From Psychrosphaera sp. F3M07 (lineage in GTDB: Bacteria; Pseudomonadota; Gammaproteobacteria; Enterobacterales; Alteromonadaceae), in assembly GCF_018860345.1 (NCBI RefSeq), contig NZ_JAHKPJ010000011.1, forward strand, positions 248,001 through 312,000: a stretch of 64,000 bases of DNA, written 5' to 3'. Within the stretch, counting starts at the first letter, position 1; each line of letters begins with the position of its first letter. The notes under the pieces were generated by a model, which was not told where the DNA came from, made no database searches, and saw only the letters and a list, made by a program, of their open reading frames with translations. Of this stretch, positions 44,803 to 56,461 are shown one piece after another. The translations under genes were made by a program, and so were the position numbers.

Positions 44803-45540
44803 CTAAGCTACTGCGTTTTCACAAATTTTCATAAAAGAGTCAACATCTAAGCTAGCGCCACCTATAAGGCCGCCGTCGATGTTGTCACTACCAAATAATT
44901 CTTCACTATTGTCAGGGTTTACACTGCCGCCATATAAAATACGTGTTGTATTTGCCAGTTCATGATTATAACCAGCTAATATTTGGCGAATACCACTGTG
45001 AACATCTTCTGCTTGTTCACAACTGGCTGTTTTACCTGTGCCTATTGCCCAAACAGGCTCATAAGCAAAAACTAAACTATCAGAGAATGAAGGAAGTACA
45101 TCTAATACTGCTTTAACTTGGCGAGTGATCACGGTTAAAGTTTCGCCTTGTTCTCTTTCTTCGTCAGTCTCACCTACACAAATGATAGGAATTAACCCTG
45201 CACTTAATGTAGCTTTTACTTTTTCTGCTACTACGTCATCCGTTTCACCAAACAAAGATCTTCGCTCTGAATGACCAACTATTACGTAATAACAATTAAC
45301 ATCACGTAACATTCTGCCGGAAACTTCTCCGGTAAACGCCCCTGATTCTTGGCTCGCTATATTTTGAGCTCCTTTTTGGATACTCGACGTTTCTTCACTT
45401 AAGTATACAAATGGAGGACAAATCACAGTTTCTACTTGTTCAGCGTCTAACGTTTGTAAACGTTCGACCATGTTTGTTAGTAGTTCTCGGTCGCCATTTA
45501 ATTTCCAATTAGCTACAACTAGAGGTAATCGTGTGGACAT
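44803..45540 (-). CDS. tpiA: Triosephosphate isomerase
   Basis: TpiA interconverts dihydroxyacetone phosphate and glyceraldehyde 3-phosphate. With the start at 45540 the protein has 245 residues and opens LPLVVANWKLNG with Lys13. The catalytic His is in IVGHSERR, the catalytic Glu in AYEPVWAIGTG, and phosphate contacts lie in LYGGSVNPDN and GLIGGASL. I prefer this start because AGGAGAG lies a few bases upstream; an ATG 48 bases earlier is not preceded by such a site and would add residues absent from the family. Confidence 0.97.
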   Translation of the reverse strand: MSTRLPLVVANWKLNGDRELLTNMVERLQTLDAEQVETVICPPFVYLSEETSSIQKGAQNIASQESGAFTGEVSGRMLRDVNCYYVIVGHSERRSLFGETDDVVAEKVKATLSAGLIPIICVGETDEEREQGETLTVITRQVKAVLDVLPSFSDSLVFAYEPVWAIGTGKTASCEQAEDVHSGIRQILAGYNHELANTTRILYGGSVNPDNSEELFGSDNIDGGLIGGASLDVDSFMKICENAVA

Positions 45541-45624
45541 TAAATCTCTCCTAGTTTTTAGGGGCGAGATAGTATCTAACCTCGCCAAAAGTTACAAGAG
45601 ATGCTTGGTCTTATTATTAGAAAA

Positions 45625-46956
45625 TTATGAGAATTCCGTTACTTTTTGCGCTACTTTTTCTGCAACGCTTATTATCAAGTCAGAATCTTTGCCTTCAGTC
45701 ATAACTCGGATCAAAGGTTCAGTGCCTGACTTACGAATTAAAATGCGACCAGCCTCACCTAATTCTACTTCAGCTTCGGCGATAGCAATTTTCACTTCAT
45801 CTACTTCTAGTGGGTATTTATTGTCTGATACACGTATATTAATTAACTTTTGTGGGTATTTTTCCATGCCTGATTTTAACTCAGACAAACTCATTCCAGT
45901 TTCAACCATAGCAGCAAGGACCTGAATGGCCGATACCACCCCATCACCAGTCGGAATATGTTCCAAATTAATAACATGACCTGAACTTTCACCGCCAATT
46001 GACCAGTTATTTTCTTTTAATAACTGCATGACATAACGGTCACCTACTTTGGCACGTTTAAACGGAATGCTTAGGTTCTTAAGTGCAACTTCTAAACCTA
46101 AGTTAGACATCAAGGTACCAACAACGCCGCCATTAAGTTTGCCCTGTTTTAAGGCGTGTCTTGCAATAATAAATACTAATTCATCACCGTCGACTTCAAC
46201 ACCATTTTCGTCAACCATAATGATACGGTCACCATCACCATCTAACGCTAAACCAACATGTGCGTTTTCAGCTTTAACTATTTTTTGCAAAGCGGCAGTA
46301 TGGGTCGCACCGCACATTTTATTAATATTCAATCCATCTGGCTGATTGAAAATAGGGATGACTTTAGCACCTAGTTCTGAAAAGACTTCTGGAGCAATGT
46401 GATAGGTAGCGCCGTTAGCTGAATCGACAACTATCTTCATGCCTTTTAACGTATCAGGGGCAAATCGGCTTTTACAAAACTCAATATATCGTCCCGCAGC
46501 ATCGTTAATACGGAAGGCTTTACCTAAAAGCTCAGAACTAACACAAGTGATGTCTTGTTCTAATAAGTCTTCAATTTGATATTCAATCTCATCCGGTAAT
46601 TTGGTGCCATCTTTTGAGAAAAACTTAATACCATTATCATAATATGGATTGTGAGAAGCACTGATAACTATACCCGCATCGGCTCTGAAGGTTTTAGTCA
46701 AATAAGCAATAGCCGGTGTCGGCATAGGACCTAATAAACCAACATCAACCCCCGCGGCGATCAAACCAGCTTCAAGAGCAGTTTCAAGCATATAGCCAGA
46801 TATACGAGTGTCTTTACCTATTAATACTTTTCTATTGCCGTTTTCAGCAAATACTTTCCCTGCAGCCCAACCTAGTTTTAATGCAAATTCAGGGGTAATT
46901 GGTGGTTTACCAACCAAACCACGTATTCCGTCAGTTCCAAAGTACTTCTTACTCAT
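45625..46956 (-). CDS. glmM: Phosphoglucosamine mutase
   Basis: GlmM turns glucosamine 6-phosphate into glucosamine 1-phosphate for UDP-GlcNAc and thus peptidoglycan and LPS. The 443 residues match the family (445 in E. coli). The N-terminus [10 protein letters not shown], phospho-Ser101 in [12 protein letters not shown], metal loop DGDGDRII, sugar loop GGESSGHV, and phosphate loop [11 protein letters not shown] are all present. Its start overlaps the end of folP by 8 bases. Confidence 0.97.
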   Translation of the reverse strand: MSKKYFGTDGIRGLVGKPPITPEFALKLGWAAGKVFAENGNRKVLIGKDTRISGYMLETALEAGLIAAGVDVGLLGPMPTPAIAYLTKTFRADAGIVISASHNPYYDNGIKFFSKDGTKLPDEIEYQIEDLLEQDITCVSSELLGKAFRINDAAGRYIEFCKSRFAPDTLKGMKIVVDSANGATYHIAPEVFSELGAKVIPIFNQPDGLNINKMCGATHTAALQKIVKAENAHVGLALDGDGDRIIMVDENGVEVDGDELVFIIARHALKQGKLNGGVVGTLMSNLGLEVALKNLSIPFKRAKVGDRYVMQLLKENNWSIGGESSGHVINLEHIPTGDGVVSAIQVLAAMVETGMSLSELKSGMEKYPQKLINIRVSDNKYPLEVDEVKIAIAEAEVELGEAGRILIRKSGTEPLIRVMTEGKDSDLIISVAEKVAQKVTEFS

Positions 46957-47779
46957 TTTCTACTCCATATTTCATCGCATTAAATATACGAACAGCATGT
47001 TTGGTTTCTTCAACATCATGTACACGAACGATATCCGCACCATTGTTTAGCGCTAATGTAGCCGCGGCAATACTGCCGGCAAGGCGTTTATCTATATCAA
47101 GCTCGAGCAAGTTACCTATCATTGATTTACGCGATAGACCAACTAATACAGGACATTCTAATTGTTTAAATTTTTCTAATTCAGCCAAGAGCTGATAATT
47201 ATGTTTTAAGGTTTTACCAAAGCCAAATCCTGGGTCGATAATTATTCTGCTTTTATCTATACCCAAAGTGTCACAATGATCAATTCGCTCTGAAAAGTAC
47301 GTCATTATATCATTAACTAAATTGCTGTATTGAGGATTTGTTTGCATGGTCCTCGGCGAGCCTTGCATATGCATAATACAAACGGGCACATCCGACTCGG
47401 CAATAACCTTTAACACGCCTTCACCTTCCAGCCCACAAACATCATTAATTAAATCAACACCTGCCGTTATACCCGCTTGCATCACTTGCGCTTTACTTGT
47501 ATCTAACGATACCGCACAACCAAAGCGAGACTTTATCGCTTCTATCACTGGAATAACTCTATCTAACTCTTGCCCCACTGGCACTTCTGGGGCACCAGGG
47601 CGAGTTGACTCACCACCGATATCAATGATGTCAGCACCTTGCTGAAGCATCAACTCAGTTTGCTGTAAGGCCATATCAAAGTTAGCAAAACGACCGCCAT
47701 CAGAGAATGAATCAGGGGTTACATTGAGTATACCCATCACGAGAGGACGCAAGATGTTTTGAAGGTTAATTTTATTCAT
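46949..47779 (-). CDS. folP: Dihydropteroate synthase
   Basis: FolP joins p-aminobenzoate to the pterin pyrophosphate in folate synthesis and is the sulfonamide target. The 276 residues fit the family (282 in E. coli). Motifs are [15 protein letters not shown], the loop [40 protein letters not shown] and [15 protein letters not shown]. It overlaps glmM by 8 bases, so the two are co-translated, and follows ftsH after a terminator. Confidence 0.97.
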   Translation of the reverse strand: MNKINLQNILRPLVMGILNVTPDSFSDGGRFANFDMALQQTELMLQQGADIIDIGGESTRPGAPEVPVGQELDRVIPVIEAIKSRFGCAVSLDTSKAQVMQAGITAGVDLINDVCGLEGEGVLKVIAESDVPVCIMHMQGSPRTMQTNPQYSNLVNDIMTYFSERIDHCDTLGIDKSRIIIDPGFGFGKTLKHNYQLLAELEKFKQLECPVLVGLSRKSMIGNLLELDIDKRLAGSIAAATLALNNGADIVRVHDVEETKHAVRIFNAMKYGVENE

Positions 47780-47811
47780 TTAGCTATTATTTACTGTGAT
47801 ATCATTTATAT

Positions 47812-47835
47812 AAAAAAGGCTCCTTTCGGAGCCTT
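47812..47835 (-). terminator. Terminator between ftsH and folP
   Basis: AAGGCTCC and GGAGCCTT with a TTTC loop; the minus strand continues with a T run. It should reduce read-through from ftsH into folP-glmM. Confidence 0.85.
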
Positions 47836-47856
47836 AACTAATTTGGGGCTAGCTAA

Positions 47857-49779
47857 TTAGTCAGCAGATTTTGACTCTGGCTCATTAGCCGATGATGCTT
47901 TTGGCTCATCATCGTTTTTTGATTCTGGTTTAACTTCAGGCTTTTTGTCTTCAGTCCAACCAGCAGGTTCACGAACTTCAACTCTATCCATCAAATCATC
48001 AATTTGTTTAGCGTCAATCGTTTCATACTTCATTAATGCATCTTTCATTGTATGCAGTATGTCCATATTGTCTTTTAAGATTTTCTCAGCACGTTCATAG
48101 TTACGGTTAATAAATACTTTTATTTCTCCGTCAATGGCTTTGGCTGTCTCATCAGACATATGTAACGATTTAGAAGATGTACGGCCTAAGAATACTTCAC
48201 CTTCTTCTTCAGCGTATAACATAGGTCCCATTTTTTCAGATAGGCCCCATTGCGTTACCATCTTACGAGCGATATCAGTTGCACGTTCGATATCGTTTGA
48301 TGCACCCGTTGATACTTTATCAGCACCGTATATCAATTCTTCAGCGATACGACCACCATATAAAGAAGATATTTGGCTTTCCAAGAATTGTTTGCTGTGT
48401 GAGAAACGGTCTTTCTCTGGTAAGTACATAGTTACACCAAGCGCACGTCCACGAGGAATAATACTTACTTTATACACAGGGTCATGATCTGGAACCATGC
48501 GACCAACTATAGCGTGACCCGCTTCATGATATGCCGTCATTTCACGTTCACTTTCGCCCATAACCATAGATTTACGCTCTGCGCCCATCATGATCTTATC
48601 TTTGGCTTTTTCAAAATCTTGCATATCTACTAAACGTTTATTACCACGAGCAGCAAATAGCGCAGCTTCATTAACTAAGTTAGCTAAATCGGCCCCAGAG
48701 AAACCAGGAGTACCACGAGCAATATAACTTGGCTCTACATCATCAGATACAGGTACTTTACGCATATGTACTTTAATAATTTGTTCACGACCACGAACGT
48801 CTGGCAACCCTACCGTTACTTGACGGTCAAAACGACCAGGTCTTAATAATGCTGGGTCCAACACGTCAGGTCTGTTAGTCGCGGCAATAACGATAATGCC
48901 TTCATTACCTTCAAAGCCATCCATTTCAACTAACATTTGGTTTAGTGTTTGTTCACGTTCATCATGACCACCACCAAGACCCGCGCCACGTTGGCGACCT
49001 ACCGCATCGATTTCATCAATGAATATAATACAAGGTGCTGCTTTTTTAGCTTGTTCAAACATGTCACGTACACGTGATGCACCAACACCCACAAACATTT
49101 CTACAAAGTCAGAACCAGAGATAGCAAAGAAAGGTACTTTAGCTTCACCAGCAACCGCTTTAGCTAATAAGGTTTTACCCGTACCTGGTTGGCCTACCAT
49201 TAATACGCCTTTAGGAATTTTACCGCCTAACTTTTGGAATTTTGCAGGTTCTTTTAAGTAATCAACTAACTCTTGTACTTCTTCTTTTGCTTCGTCACAG
49301 CCAGCAACATCTTTAAATGTTGTTTTGATTTGATCTTCGCCCATTAAACGAGCTTTAGATTTACCAAACGACATCGCGCCTTTGCCACCGCCGCCTTGCA
49401 TTTGACGCATGAAGAATATCCATACACCAATCAATAGAAGCATTGGGAACCAAGATATTAAGATTTGTCCCAAAATTGAACGTTCTTCTGGCGGAACACC
49501 AACAACACGTACATTTTGTTTAATTAAATCATTTAATAAATCTGGGTCATATGGTGTTGGAATATAAGTTTCAAAACGTTCGCCTGAACGTCTTAATCCT
49601 GTCACTTTACGATCTTCGATTTTAACTTCACGGATCAGACCTTGCTGAACATCTTGAATAAATTGGGTGTAGTTTGAATTTGAATCTTCAACGCTGTCAG
49701 GCACTATATTTTGAAAAACCGACATCAAAACAACGGCAACAACCAACCACAACAATAAATTTTTTACCATATCACTCAA
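47857..49779 (-). CDS. ftsH: ATP-dependent zinc metalloprotease FtsH
   Basis: FtsH is a membrane-bound AAA+ protease that degrades misfolded membrane proteins and LpxC, RpoH and others. The 640-residue protein has transmembrane segments about 4-24 and 103-124, a small periplasmic domain between, Walker A GQPGTGKT (196-203), Walker B IIFIDEID, the SRH region [20 protein letters not shown], and the zinc site HEAGH at 418-422. The C-terminal tail is acidic and lysine-rich. It follows rlmE by 38 bases, as in E. coli. Confidence 0.98.
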   Translation of the reverse strand: MSDMVKNLLLWLVVAVVLMSVFQNIVPDSVEDSNSNYTQFIQDVQQGLIREVKIEDRKVTGLRRSGERFETYIPTPYDPDLLNDLIKQNVRVVGVPPEERSILGQILISWFPMLLLIGVWIFFMRQMQGGGGKGAMSFGKSKARLMGEDQIKTTFKDVAGCDEAKEEVQELVDYLKEPAKFQKLGGKIPKGVLMVGQPGTGKTLLAKAVAGEAKVPFFAISGSDFVEMFVGVGASRVRDMFEQAKKAAPCIIFIDEIDAVGRQRGAGLGGGHDEREQTLNQMLVEMDGFEGNEGIIVIAATNRPDVLDPALLRPGRFDRQVTVGLPDVRGREQIIKVHMRKVPVSDDVEPSYIARGTPGFSGADLANLVNEAALFAARGNKRLVDMQDFEKAKDKIMMGAERKSMVMGESEREMTAYHEAGHAIVGRMVPDHDPVYKVSIIPRGRALGVTMYLPEKDRFSHSKQFLESQISSLYGGRIAEELIYGADKVSTGASNDIERATDIARKMVTQWGLSEKMGPMLYAEEEGEVFLGRTSSKSLHMSDETAKAIDGEIKVFINRNYERAEKILKDNMDILHTMKDALMKYETIDAKQIDDLMDRVEVREPAGWTEDKKPEVKPESKNDDEPKASSANEPESKSAD

Positions 49780-49817
49780 AGGGAAAACCTCTAGTCAAAT
49801 AAATTAAAAGAAGATTA

Positions 49818-50447
49818 CTATAATTTGTAACCTGTCGCCACCAAATACACTTCACGAGATCGTGCTCTTGAAGACTCTGGTTTACGAATTTTTACTACTT
49901 TAAATGCTGATTTCACATCAGCCATGAATTGATCAAAACCTTCGCCTTGAAACACCTTTACCACAAACTTACCATTTTGTTTTAACACTTGATGACACAT
50001 GTCTAAGGCTAACTCAACTAAATACATAGATGTTGCTTGATCAACGGTATCATTACCACTTAAATTTGGCGACATATCTGACATCACTAAATCTACATTT
50101 TTACCACCAATACGGCTTAACAACGCATTAAGTACCGACTCTTCACGAAAATCACCTTGTAAAAAGTCAACACCCGCCATGGAATCCATTGGTAAAATAT
50201 CACAGGCAACCACAGTACCGTTATCACCTAATTCGTTTACAACGTATTGACACCAACCTCCAGGGGCAGCTCCTAAATCCACCACAGTATCACCGGGTTT
50301 CATTAACTTATCTCTTTTTTGTAACTCTTCAATTTTGAAATAAGCGCGAGAACGAAGTCCTCTTTTATTTGCTTCTTTTACGTATTTATCGTTTACATGT
50401 TCCTGCAGCCATTTCTTGCTACTGGCCGACCTACTATCTTTTGCCAT
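49818..50447 (-). CDS. rlmE: 23S rRNA (uridine(2552)-2'-O)-methyltransferase RlmE
   Basis: RlmE (RrmJ/FtsJ) methylates the ribose of U2552 in 23S rRNA and aids late 50S assembly. The 209 residues equal the E. coli length. AdoMet binding is at [15 protein letters not shown]; the K-D-K-E catalytic set is seen in [29 protein letters not shown] and [11 protein letters not shown]. It is followed by ftsH and is divergent from yhbY. Confidence 0.97.
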   Translation of the reverse strand: MAKDSRSASSKKWLQEHVNDKYVKEANKRGLRSRAYFKIEELQKRDKLMKPGDTVVDLGAAPGGWCQYVVNELGDNGTVVACDILPMDSMAGVDFLQGDFREESVLNALLSRIGGKNVDLVMSDMSPNLSGNDTVDQATSMYLVELALDMCHQVLKQNGKFVVKVFQGEGFDQFMADVKSAFKVVKIRKPESSRARSREVYLVATGYKL

Positions 50448-50548
50448 GCTCTTTACCTAATAAAATGCGCTTATAAATTGGTAATAACCTAAAGGTGGGG
50501 TAGAATAACGGTAATTCAAGTAATTATCATTGTTAAATTTGTGACAAA

Positions 50549-50845
50549 ATGAATCTTAGTAAAAAACAAATCCAATTTTTAAAGGGCGAAGCCCATTCTT
50601 TAAAGCCAGTTGTACAACTGGGTAATAATGGTTTCACTGAAGGCGTATTAGCTGAAATTGAAAATGCACTCGCTGTGCATGAATTAATTAAAGTTAAAAT
50701 TCCAAGTGAAGACCGCGAAGAACTACAATTATACGTCGAAGCTATCGTTAGAGAAAGCAAAGCAGAAAAAATCCAATTAATTGGCAAGACGCTTGTTATT
50801 TTCAAACAAAGTGAAAACAAAAAGATTGAACTACCGAAAAAATAA
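50549..50845 (+). CDS. yhbY: Ribosome assembly RNA-binding protein YhbY
   Basis: YhbY is a small CRM-domain protein that binds pre-50S ribosomes. The 98 residues start MNLSKKQIQFLKGEAHSLKP and contain VQLGNNGFTEGVLAEIENAL, with the GxxG-like loop, and IPSEDREELQLYVEAIVRES. The neighbouring divergent rlmE also acts on the 50S subunit, as in many gammaproteobacteria. It is single and ends in a terminator. Confidence 0.96.
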   Translation: MNLSKKQIQFLKGEAHSLKPVVQLGNNGFTEGVLAEIENALAVHELIKVKIPSEDREELQLYVEAIVRESKAEKIQLIGKTLVIFKQSENKKIELPKK

Positions 50846-50873
50846 CGGCCTTAAGTCAGTTATTTTTACATTT

Positions 50874-50901
50874 AAAAAACCAGCGTTTAGCTGGTTTTTT
50901 T
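50874..50901 (+). terminator. Terminator after yhbY
   Basis: AAAAAACCAGC and GCTGGTTTTTT with a 5-base loop, followed by one more T. Confidence 0.9.
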
Positions 50902-50945
50902 ATGCTCCAATATATATCAATATCAGACTTGGTTAATCTGTTAAT

Positions 50946-50972
50946 AAAAAAGGAGCCTAATGGCTCCTTTTT
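50946..50972. terminator. Terminator after the 1817-residue surface protein gene
   Basis: AAAAAGGAGCC and GGCTCCTTTTT with a 4-base loop; A and T runs on both sides permit use in both directions. Confidence 0.88.
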
Positions 50973-51007
50973 ATCGTTAAACTAAGTTAGTCGTTCAAGT
51001 TCACAAC

Positions 51008-54000
51008 TTACTTTTTTAACCGTCTACGGAATGCTGCAAAACCGCCAAGTAATGTAACCAAAGCATAACCAAAAGATAATCCTAAGAAACCTTTATCTTT
51101 CTTCTCTTTTTTCTCTTCAGTTTCTACCACAACTTCAGACTCAACATTACTAATAATAACCGATACCTCTGCTTCGTCAGTAGCAGTGCCATCTGACACA
51201 GTAACAATAAAGGTTAACGTCGTATTTTGGTCAACTTCTGGTGCTGTAAATGTTGGCATATCGCTAGCTTCATCACTCAAGCTCACTGAAGGACCCGCGG
51301 TTTGTGTCCACGAATACGTTAATGTATCACCATCAATATCACTTGATGAACTGGCATCCAATGTCACTACTTCTGACTCTTTTGCATTTGCAGCATCAAC
51401 AGAAGCAACTGGCGCTGTGTTAACTTGCACAAATACGGCAGGGTCAACTATTACCCCGTTCACAGTACCATCCGCATCATTAACACCACCGTCTACTATC
51501 ATCAGCTTAACGCAATCATCGCCTGCGGTTAAGCCCGTAGAAAAATCAGTAGAGGTTAATGCAGAACATGAACCATCACTAGATTTGGCAGATAAAATAC
51601 TGTTACCATTTTCTGTGCTAAATTTACTCCAAGAGCCGTTTTTAGCTAGTTTACGGTATTCAACATTAGCCGGTAATGCAGTACCTAATGGAAGAACGAG
51701 TGATACCGTTGCGCCAGGGTTAGCACCTGAAATGATGAAATCCACAACCGGAGTAACATAAGACTTCACATCAGCATCAGTTTGCACTGAACTATCTGCA
51801 GCCATTAATGTTTCAATATCAATGCCTAAGTCGTTTGATAATCCCTGCTCAACGGTTTTAAGTGTATGACCTAATGACAGAGTTAACCCGTCATCGACTG
51901 TCGCAGTAGATGTACCAAATGTTTGTTGATTGGAGGTTAATGACGCATCATCAAGATAGTCTGGTATACCATCGTTATCCGAATCACCAAAACCTTCGTC
52001 GATGTCAGACACTCCATCACCATCAGAGTCAGTGTCCGTTAACGTAGGAAGTTGCTCTGCCATGAATACAGATGTTTCAATTTCAACATTAAACTTATCT
52101 ACGGTATTGGTTTCACGAAGTTTTATTGTGAATATATTTTCACCTACTAGTAAGCTAGATATATCCAACGCGATGGTTGCGGACTCAGTGACAGCCCCAT
52201 TGTGAATAATTTCATTTTCACTGTTTGAGATAATGATGGCATGTTTACTTAACAGGTCGGCATCTTCAACTGTCACCATTAAGGCTACCGACTCGGCATT
52301 TTCATCTGCATGCAGAGATGGTTTCCCGTCAACTAACACTGAAGCCGATACCGATGGCATTACATTTTCAACAACATTGACTGTAATAACCTCTGCATCA
52401 ATATGTGCATTCACAGCTGAAATAAACTTAACCGTATATTCACCAGCAGTTAAAATTGGATCTAACACCAATTCACTCGTTACACCTGAGTTAATAATTA
52501 AATCGGTCGATTCAGCGACGAGACCATTTCCTAACTCCACTTCTATTTCAACATTATAGTTAGCTGGAGCACCAGACAAGATTACCGGTATTGTCACTTC
52601 TTTACCGACTAATGCAGTTATGCTAGATGCAAACGTAACCGATGGCACAACATCAACAAACACATCAATTGTATTCGTTGCTGTATTGCTATTCGTTAAC
52701 GTAACCGTAACTTGGTGTTTACCTGAAACCAATTCAGCATCACCGTCAACTGTAATACTAATACCGGCCAATTCTTCAGTTGCTATAACCGACTCAAGTG
52801 ACGATAAAATTGCAGTTAGTTCGCCAGTTGAATTAATCGATATAATATTTTCAGTTAATAAATCAGCGGCAATTTGTAAATCAATAAATGTATCTGTGTT
52901 GTCACCAATACCATCTAAATCAAAGTCATCCCACTCAGTTTTGTCTGTTGGGAAACTATCAAGTGAATTAACGACTAAATCACCATCAATATCCGTATCT
53001 AAGTCATCTGTGACATAATCACCATCTAAATCATTTAACGGTGAGTTATCTTCTGTATCAAGAATGCCATCTCCGTCATCGTCAGTATCAGTATTGTTAC
53101 CAATATTATCGCCATCCGTATCTAACCACTCTGCAACATCCGTTGGGAATGCATCGATTTCGTCTGGACGACCATCACCATCTGTATCGGTAATGCTAAT
53201 CACTTCAGATGTTTTGCTGTTTAAATTCTGTTCATTATCGGTATAAGTCACAGTAACAAAAATATTTTGATTCACATCCGCATCTGTATAGGTATAACTT
53301 TCAGCAACCGCACCTTCAATCGCGACATCGTTACGATACCATTGATAAGTTAAACTAGTGCCTAATGCGATACCATCTAAGTCAGTGACAAATGCCAAAC
53401 CTGTGGTGGTTAAAATGTCTTCACCAGCAGAAACTAATTTAATCTCACCTTGTGGTAATTGATTTTGTTTTAATACATTAATATTCACTTTAACGCTTGA
53501 ATATGTATTTGTATTATCAACCACTGCAAATGAGAATGTATCCGGCCCGTAATAACCAGCCGTTGGTGTATAAGTGAATGTTTTGCCGCCATCGGCATCA
53601 ACAATATCGAGTGTTCCATGAGAAGCACTTAGTTGTTCAACCCAAGTTAACGTCGCACCGTCATCACTGTCATTCGCTGTGAATGTCCAACTAGCGCTTT
53701 TGTTTAAATCCAGTGAAACATCAAACTCATTACCAACGACACCATCATACGTCACTGTCGGTGTTGCACTATTGGCAATTGAATATAACTCTTGACCATT
53801 TTCTCCGGTATTTACAAAATATAATTTATTGTTAATCACGGTTAAGCTTTTAACGGTTGAGCTGGCTGTACCTTCACTTAGCTCAAACGCTAACTTAGGG
53901 GTATAAGTTGTATCACTTTTATCCAAATACCAAATTTCTATCCCTGATAAACGAGTAACATCATTACCTTCTTCATCTTGTTCAGTCACTGTACCAGTAG

Positions 54001-56461
54001 CAGCAAAGTACAAACGTTCACCAAAAATAGTAAAACTTTCAGGTGAAGCATTGCTCGACCCTTCCGCTAGATCGGTCACATTTATCAACTCACCATCTGA
54101 TGAAATGGTAACAACCTCTTTACCTTTATCCGTTAACGTTCCTTCGCTGTCATACTTTTTATAATCCGCTTGTAAAAAAAGCTTTTCATCGAAAATAACA
54201 AAATTTGAAGGGTTTGAATCTCCATACCTCATGTTAGTCCCGCTATTATTGTAATCATTAAGATCAATACGGCGCGGGTTAGATGTCAACCTATCTAATT
54301 CAGTATTATTTGAAGTCATATCTGTGATTGCTGCGGTTGTATCCAACATCCACAACTCTCTACCACTAGTTCCTGCTTCATTTGACTCATTTTGTGCATT
54401 GAAGAAAATTTTGTTTCCTAAACTAATAATTTGGTCAACTTTTTCATCATTCCCTTTGGTTTCAGTATCCGGGTAGATATCCACCACAACTTTAGGATTA
54501 ACACCAGATTCAATTGCGCTCGTATCATCAAAAACAAAAAGACTCTGTGTATTGCTTGTTCCAACGGTCACATTAGAAGCAAAATACAACTTGCCATCAG
54601 AGTGCGTTACCGGCGTATATACTTTATTTACTTTTGTTCCAGCAAGTTCACCAAACGCCAAGGTAGCTTGATTATTAGCACCTAAAACATAAACTTGTTC
54701 GCCTAACTCATTATCTATTTCTGCTTGGAAATATAATTTGCCATTATGAGTGAAAAGACTTTGAGGCGCGGCATTTTCTGAGTCGTCCCTAAGATCAATA
54801 ACACTGATTTGATGATCTGAGCTAAGAACATGAATTTGTGTATCGGTAAAATCTGTACCTGTGTATTGGGCTGTGTTAGCCGTGAAATACAATTTATTGT
54901 CAAATACATGTAAGTTTGAAATACCGTTATTAGCATAAGATAGTGACGTAACCATTTCTGGTTTACCGTTATTTATACGCCAAACCTGACCATTATTGAT
55001 GCCATCATTAGCAACAAAATATGGCATATTGTTAAATAGAACTATTTCCCCAGGACTACTACCTGCCGTAACTTTATTGATATCAAAGGCAACTTCTGGT
55101 GCAAGCTCGCCTGATTTAATAAATAACTCAGACCCTGTATTTTCAGTATCACCAATAAAGTATAAATCCGAACCTAATGCTGTAATTTCCTCAATTGACG
55201 AAGATGAATTTGAATCTAATAAATCTATAACCGCAGTACCTGTAGCTGATGATAACTTGTATAAATGAGAAACGTCTGAACCAGACTCAGCATCAAAGGC
55301 TCGGGCATTAAAATAAAGAGCGCCATTAACCACATTTAATGATGTTGGATTGGTTTGGCAACCTAAAACTTGATCCACTAATCCCTCATCCGGCGTTGCT
55401 ATTTTATATGTACACTGACCTGGGATTTCGTGTGCCATAGATGGTTCATTGACCCCATCATAACGCCATAATTCAGTACCAGCATCACCAACCGATGCAC
55501 TAAAAAATAAGTGGTCTTCAAATACGATGACATTTTGTATATTTGGGCTGCCCTCTTCTGACTCTAAATCTTTTACTAATAAAACACCTTCATTAGTTTG
55601 AAAGCTGTAGAGCTCAGTTCCTTTGCCGTCACCGCTATCCGCTGTGAAATACAATTTATTATTAAACGATATTAAGTTCGAAACTGAACTATCAGCGGTA
55701 GACGTTGCGGTTTTTACCGTGCTATTAATATCAATAACTTTTAAATCAGTTCCATCATAAATCAATAACTCTTTACCAAAGTCAAAACTTGCATCTGATA
55801 CGTCATCACCTGTCACATCAAGATCAGGTTTATTTACATCTGCAACAAGGGCTAACTTCTCAACTCCCCCATCATTAAATACAGTTAACTCAACAGGTGA
55901 TGAACTAGCGGTACTGCGATAGTTTGCAATATTTGCAACTATTGTTGGTTCATTAACAAAGTCATATTCATATAATTCATACCCCGAAGAAACCGAGGCC
56001 GAGAAATAAAGTTTGCCGTTATAATAAGTAAACGTTTTAGCACTAGAGCTGCCACTGCCGGCACGAACATCCACTAATACCGGAGCAAGTTTACCATCAA
56101 AAACATAAAACTCTTTACCTGCAGCATTGCCTTCCGAGTCAGTTGTATTGGCACCAATTATCAATCGATTATTAATTACTTTTAGCTCTGTAGGAGTCGT
56201 TGCTTTAAACCCTTCAAATATTGCACTGAGCTTAACGGGCTGTCCGTCAACCACCGTATATAGCTCTTTGCCAGAACCATCATTTGCCACAAAGTACAGT
56301 TGATTTTTAAACACAGTCAACATTTCTGGTGTTGAACTTTCGGTCGTTCTATTTAAGTCAACTTCGAGATTGTAAGTATCTGCAGCAGCATAACTACTAA
56401 ACGCAGTAGTAAGACCCAAAGCGATCAACGAGCGCTTAAAGCCTTTTTGAATTTTTAACAT
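51008..56461 (-). CDS. Giant secreted surface protein with ELW-type repeats, TSP3, PKD and C-terminal sorting signal
   Basis: An 1817-residue protein with a signal peptide (about 1-27). Residues about 30-905 hold some fifteen repeats around GxELYxxDG (ELYTVVDG, ELWRYDG, ELWMLDTT, ELYSIANS), likely beta-propellers. A cadherin-like domain follows (about 906-1010). Thrombospondin type 3 calcium repeats lie near 1090-1190 (DTDGDGRPDEIDAFPTD) and 1474-1502. About 1567-1670 resembles the choice-of-anchor U domain (VDGGVNDADGTVNGVIVDPA), and 1677-1770 a PKD-type domain. The end is a Lys/Glu-rich linker, a hydrophobic segment (GLSFGYALVTLLGGFAAF) and RRRLKK, a GlyGly-CTERM-like anchor. It probably acts in adhesion or matrix building. 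Confidence 0.85.
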   Translation of the reverse strand: MLKIQKGFKRSLIALGLTTAFSSYAAADTYNLEVDLNRTTESSTPEMLTVFKNQLYFVANDGSGKELYTVVDGQPVKLSAIFEGFKATTPTELKVINNRLIIGANTTDSEGNAAGKEFYVFDGKLAPVLVDVRAGSGSSSAKTFTYYNGKLYFSASVSSGYELYEYDFVNEPTIVANIANYRSTASSSPVELTVFNDGGVEKLALVADVNKPDLDVTGDDVSDASFDFGKELLIYDGTDLKVIDINSTVKTATSTADSSVSNLISFNNKLYFTADSGDGKGTELYSFQTNEGVLLVKDLESEEGSPNIQNVIVFEDHLFFSASVGDAGTELWRYDGVNEPSMAHEIPGQCTYKIATPDEGLVDQVLGCQTNPTSLNVVNGALYFNARAFDAESGSDVSHLYKLSSATGTAVIDLLDSNSSSSIEEITALGSDLYFIGDTENTGSELFIKSGELAPEVAFDINKVTAGSSPGEIVLFNNMPYFVANDGINNGQVWRINNGKPEMVTSLSYANNGISNLHVFDNKLYFTANTAQYTGTDFTDTQIHVLSSDHQISVIDLRDDSENAAPQSLFTHNGKLYFQAEIDNELGEQVYVLGANNQATLAFGELAGTKVNKVYTPVTHSDGKLYFASNVTVGTSNTQSLFVFDDTSAIESGVNPKVVVDIYPDTETKGNDEKVDQIISLGNKIFFNAQNESNEAGTSGRELWMLDTTAAITDMTSNNTELDRLTSNPRRIDLNDYNNSGTNMRYGDSNPSNFVIFDEKLFLQADYKKYDSEGTLTDKGKEVVTISSDGELINVTDLAEGSSNASPESFTIFGERLYFAATGTVTEQDEEGNDVTRLSGIEIWYLDKSDTTYTPKLAFELSEGTASSTVKSLTVINNKLYFVNTGENGQELYSIANSATPTVTYDGVVGNEFDVSLDLNKSASWTFTANDSDDGATLTWVEQLSASHGTLDIVDADGGKTFTYTPTAGYYGPDTFSFAVVDNTNTYSSVKVNINVLKQNQLPQGEIKLVSAGEDILTTTGLAFVTDLDGIALGTSLTYQWYRNDVAIEGAVAESYTYTDADVNQNIFVTVTYTDNEQNLNSKTSEVISITDTDGDGRPDEIDAFPTDVAEWLDTDGDNIGNNTDTDDDGDGILDTEDNSPLNDLDGDYVTDDLDTDIDGDLVVNSLDSFPTDKTEWDDFDLDGIGDNTDTFIDLQIAADLLTENIISINSTGELTAILSSLESVIATEELAGISITVDGDAELVSGKHQVTVTLTNSNTATNTIDVFVDVVPSVTFASSITALVGKEVTIPVILSGAPANYNVEIEVELGNGLVAESTDLIINSGVTSELVLDPILTAGEYTVKFISAVNAHIDAEVITVNVVENVMPSVSASVLVDGKPSLHADENAESVALMVTVEDADLLSKHAIIISNSENEIIHNGAVTESATIALDISSLLVGENIFTIKLRETNTVDKFNVEIETSVFMAEQLPTLTDTDSDGDGVSDIDEGFGDSDNDGIPDYLDDASLTSNQQTFGTSTATVDDGLTLSLGHTLKTVEQGLSNDLGIDIETLMAADSSVQTDADVKSYVTPVVDFIISGANPGATVSLVLPLGTALPANVEYRKLAKNGSWSKFSTENGNSILSAKSSDGSCSALTSTDFSTGLTAGDDCVKLMIVDGGVNDADGTVNGVIVDPAVFVQVNTAPVASVDAANAKESEVVTLDASSSSDIDGDTLTYSWTQTAGPSVSLSDEASDMPTFTAPEVDQNTTLTFIVTVSDGTATDEAEVSVIISNVESEVVVETEEKKEKKDKGFLGLSFGYALVTLLGGFAAFRRRLKK

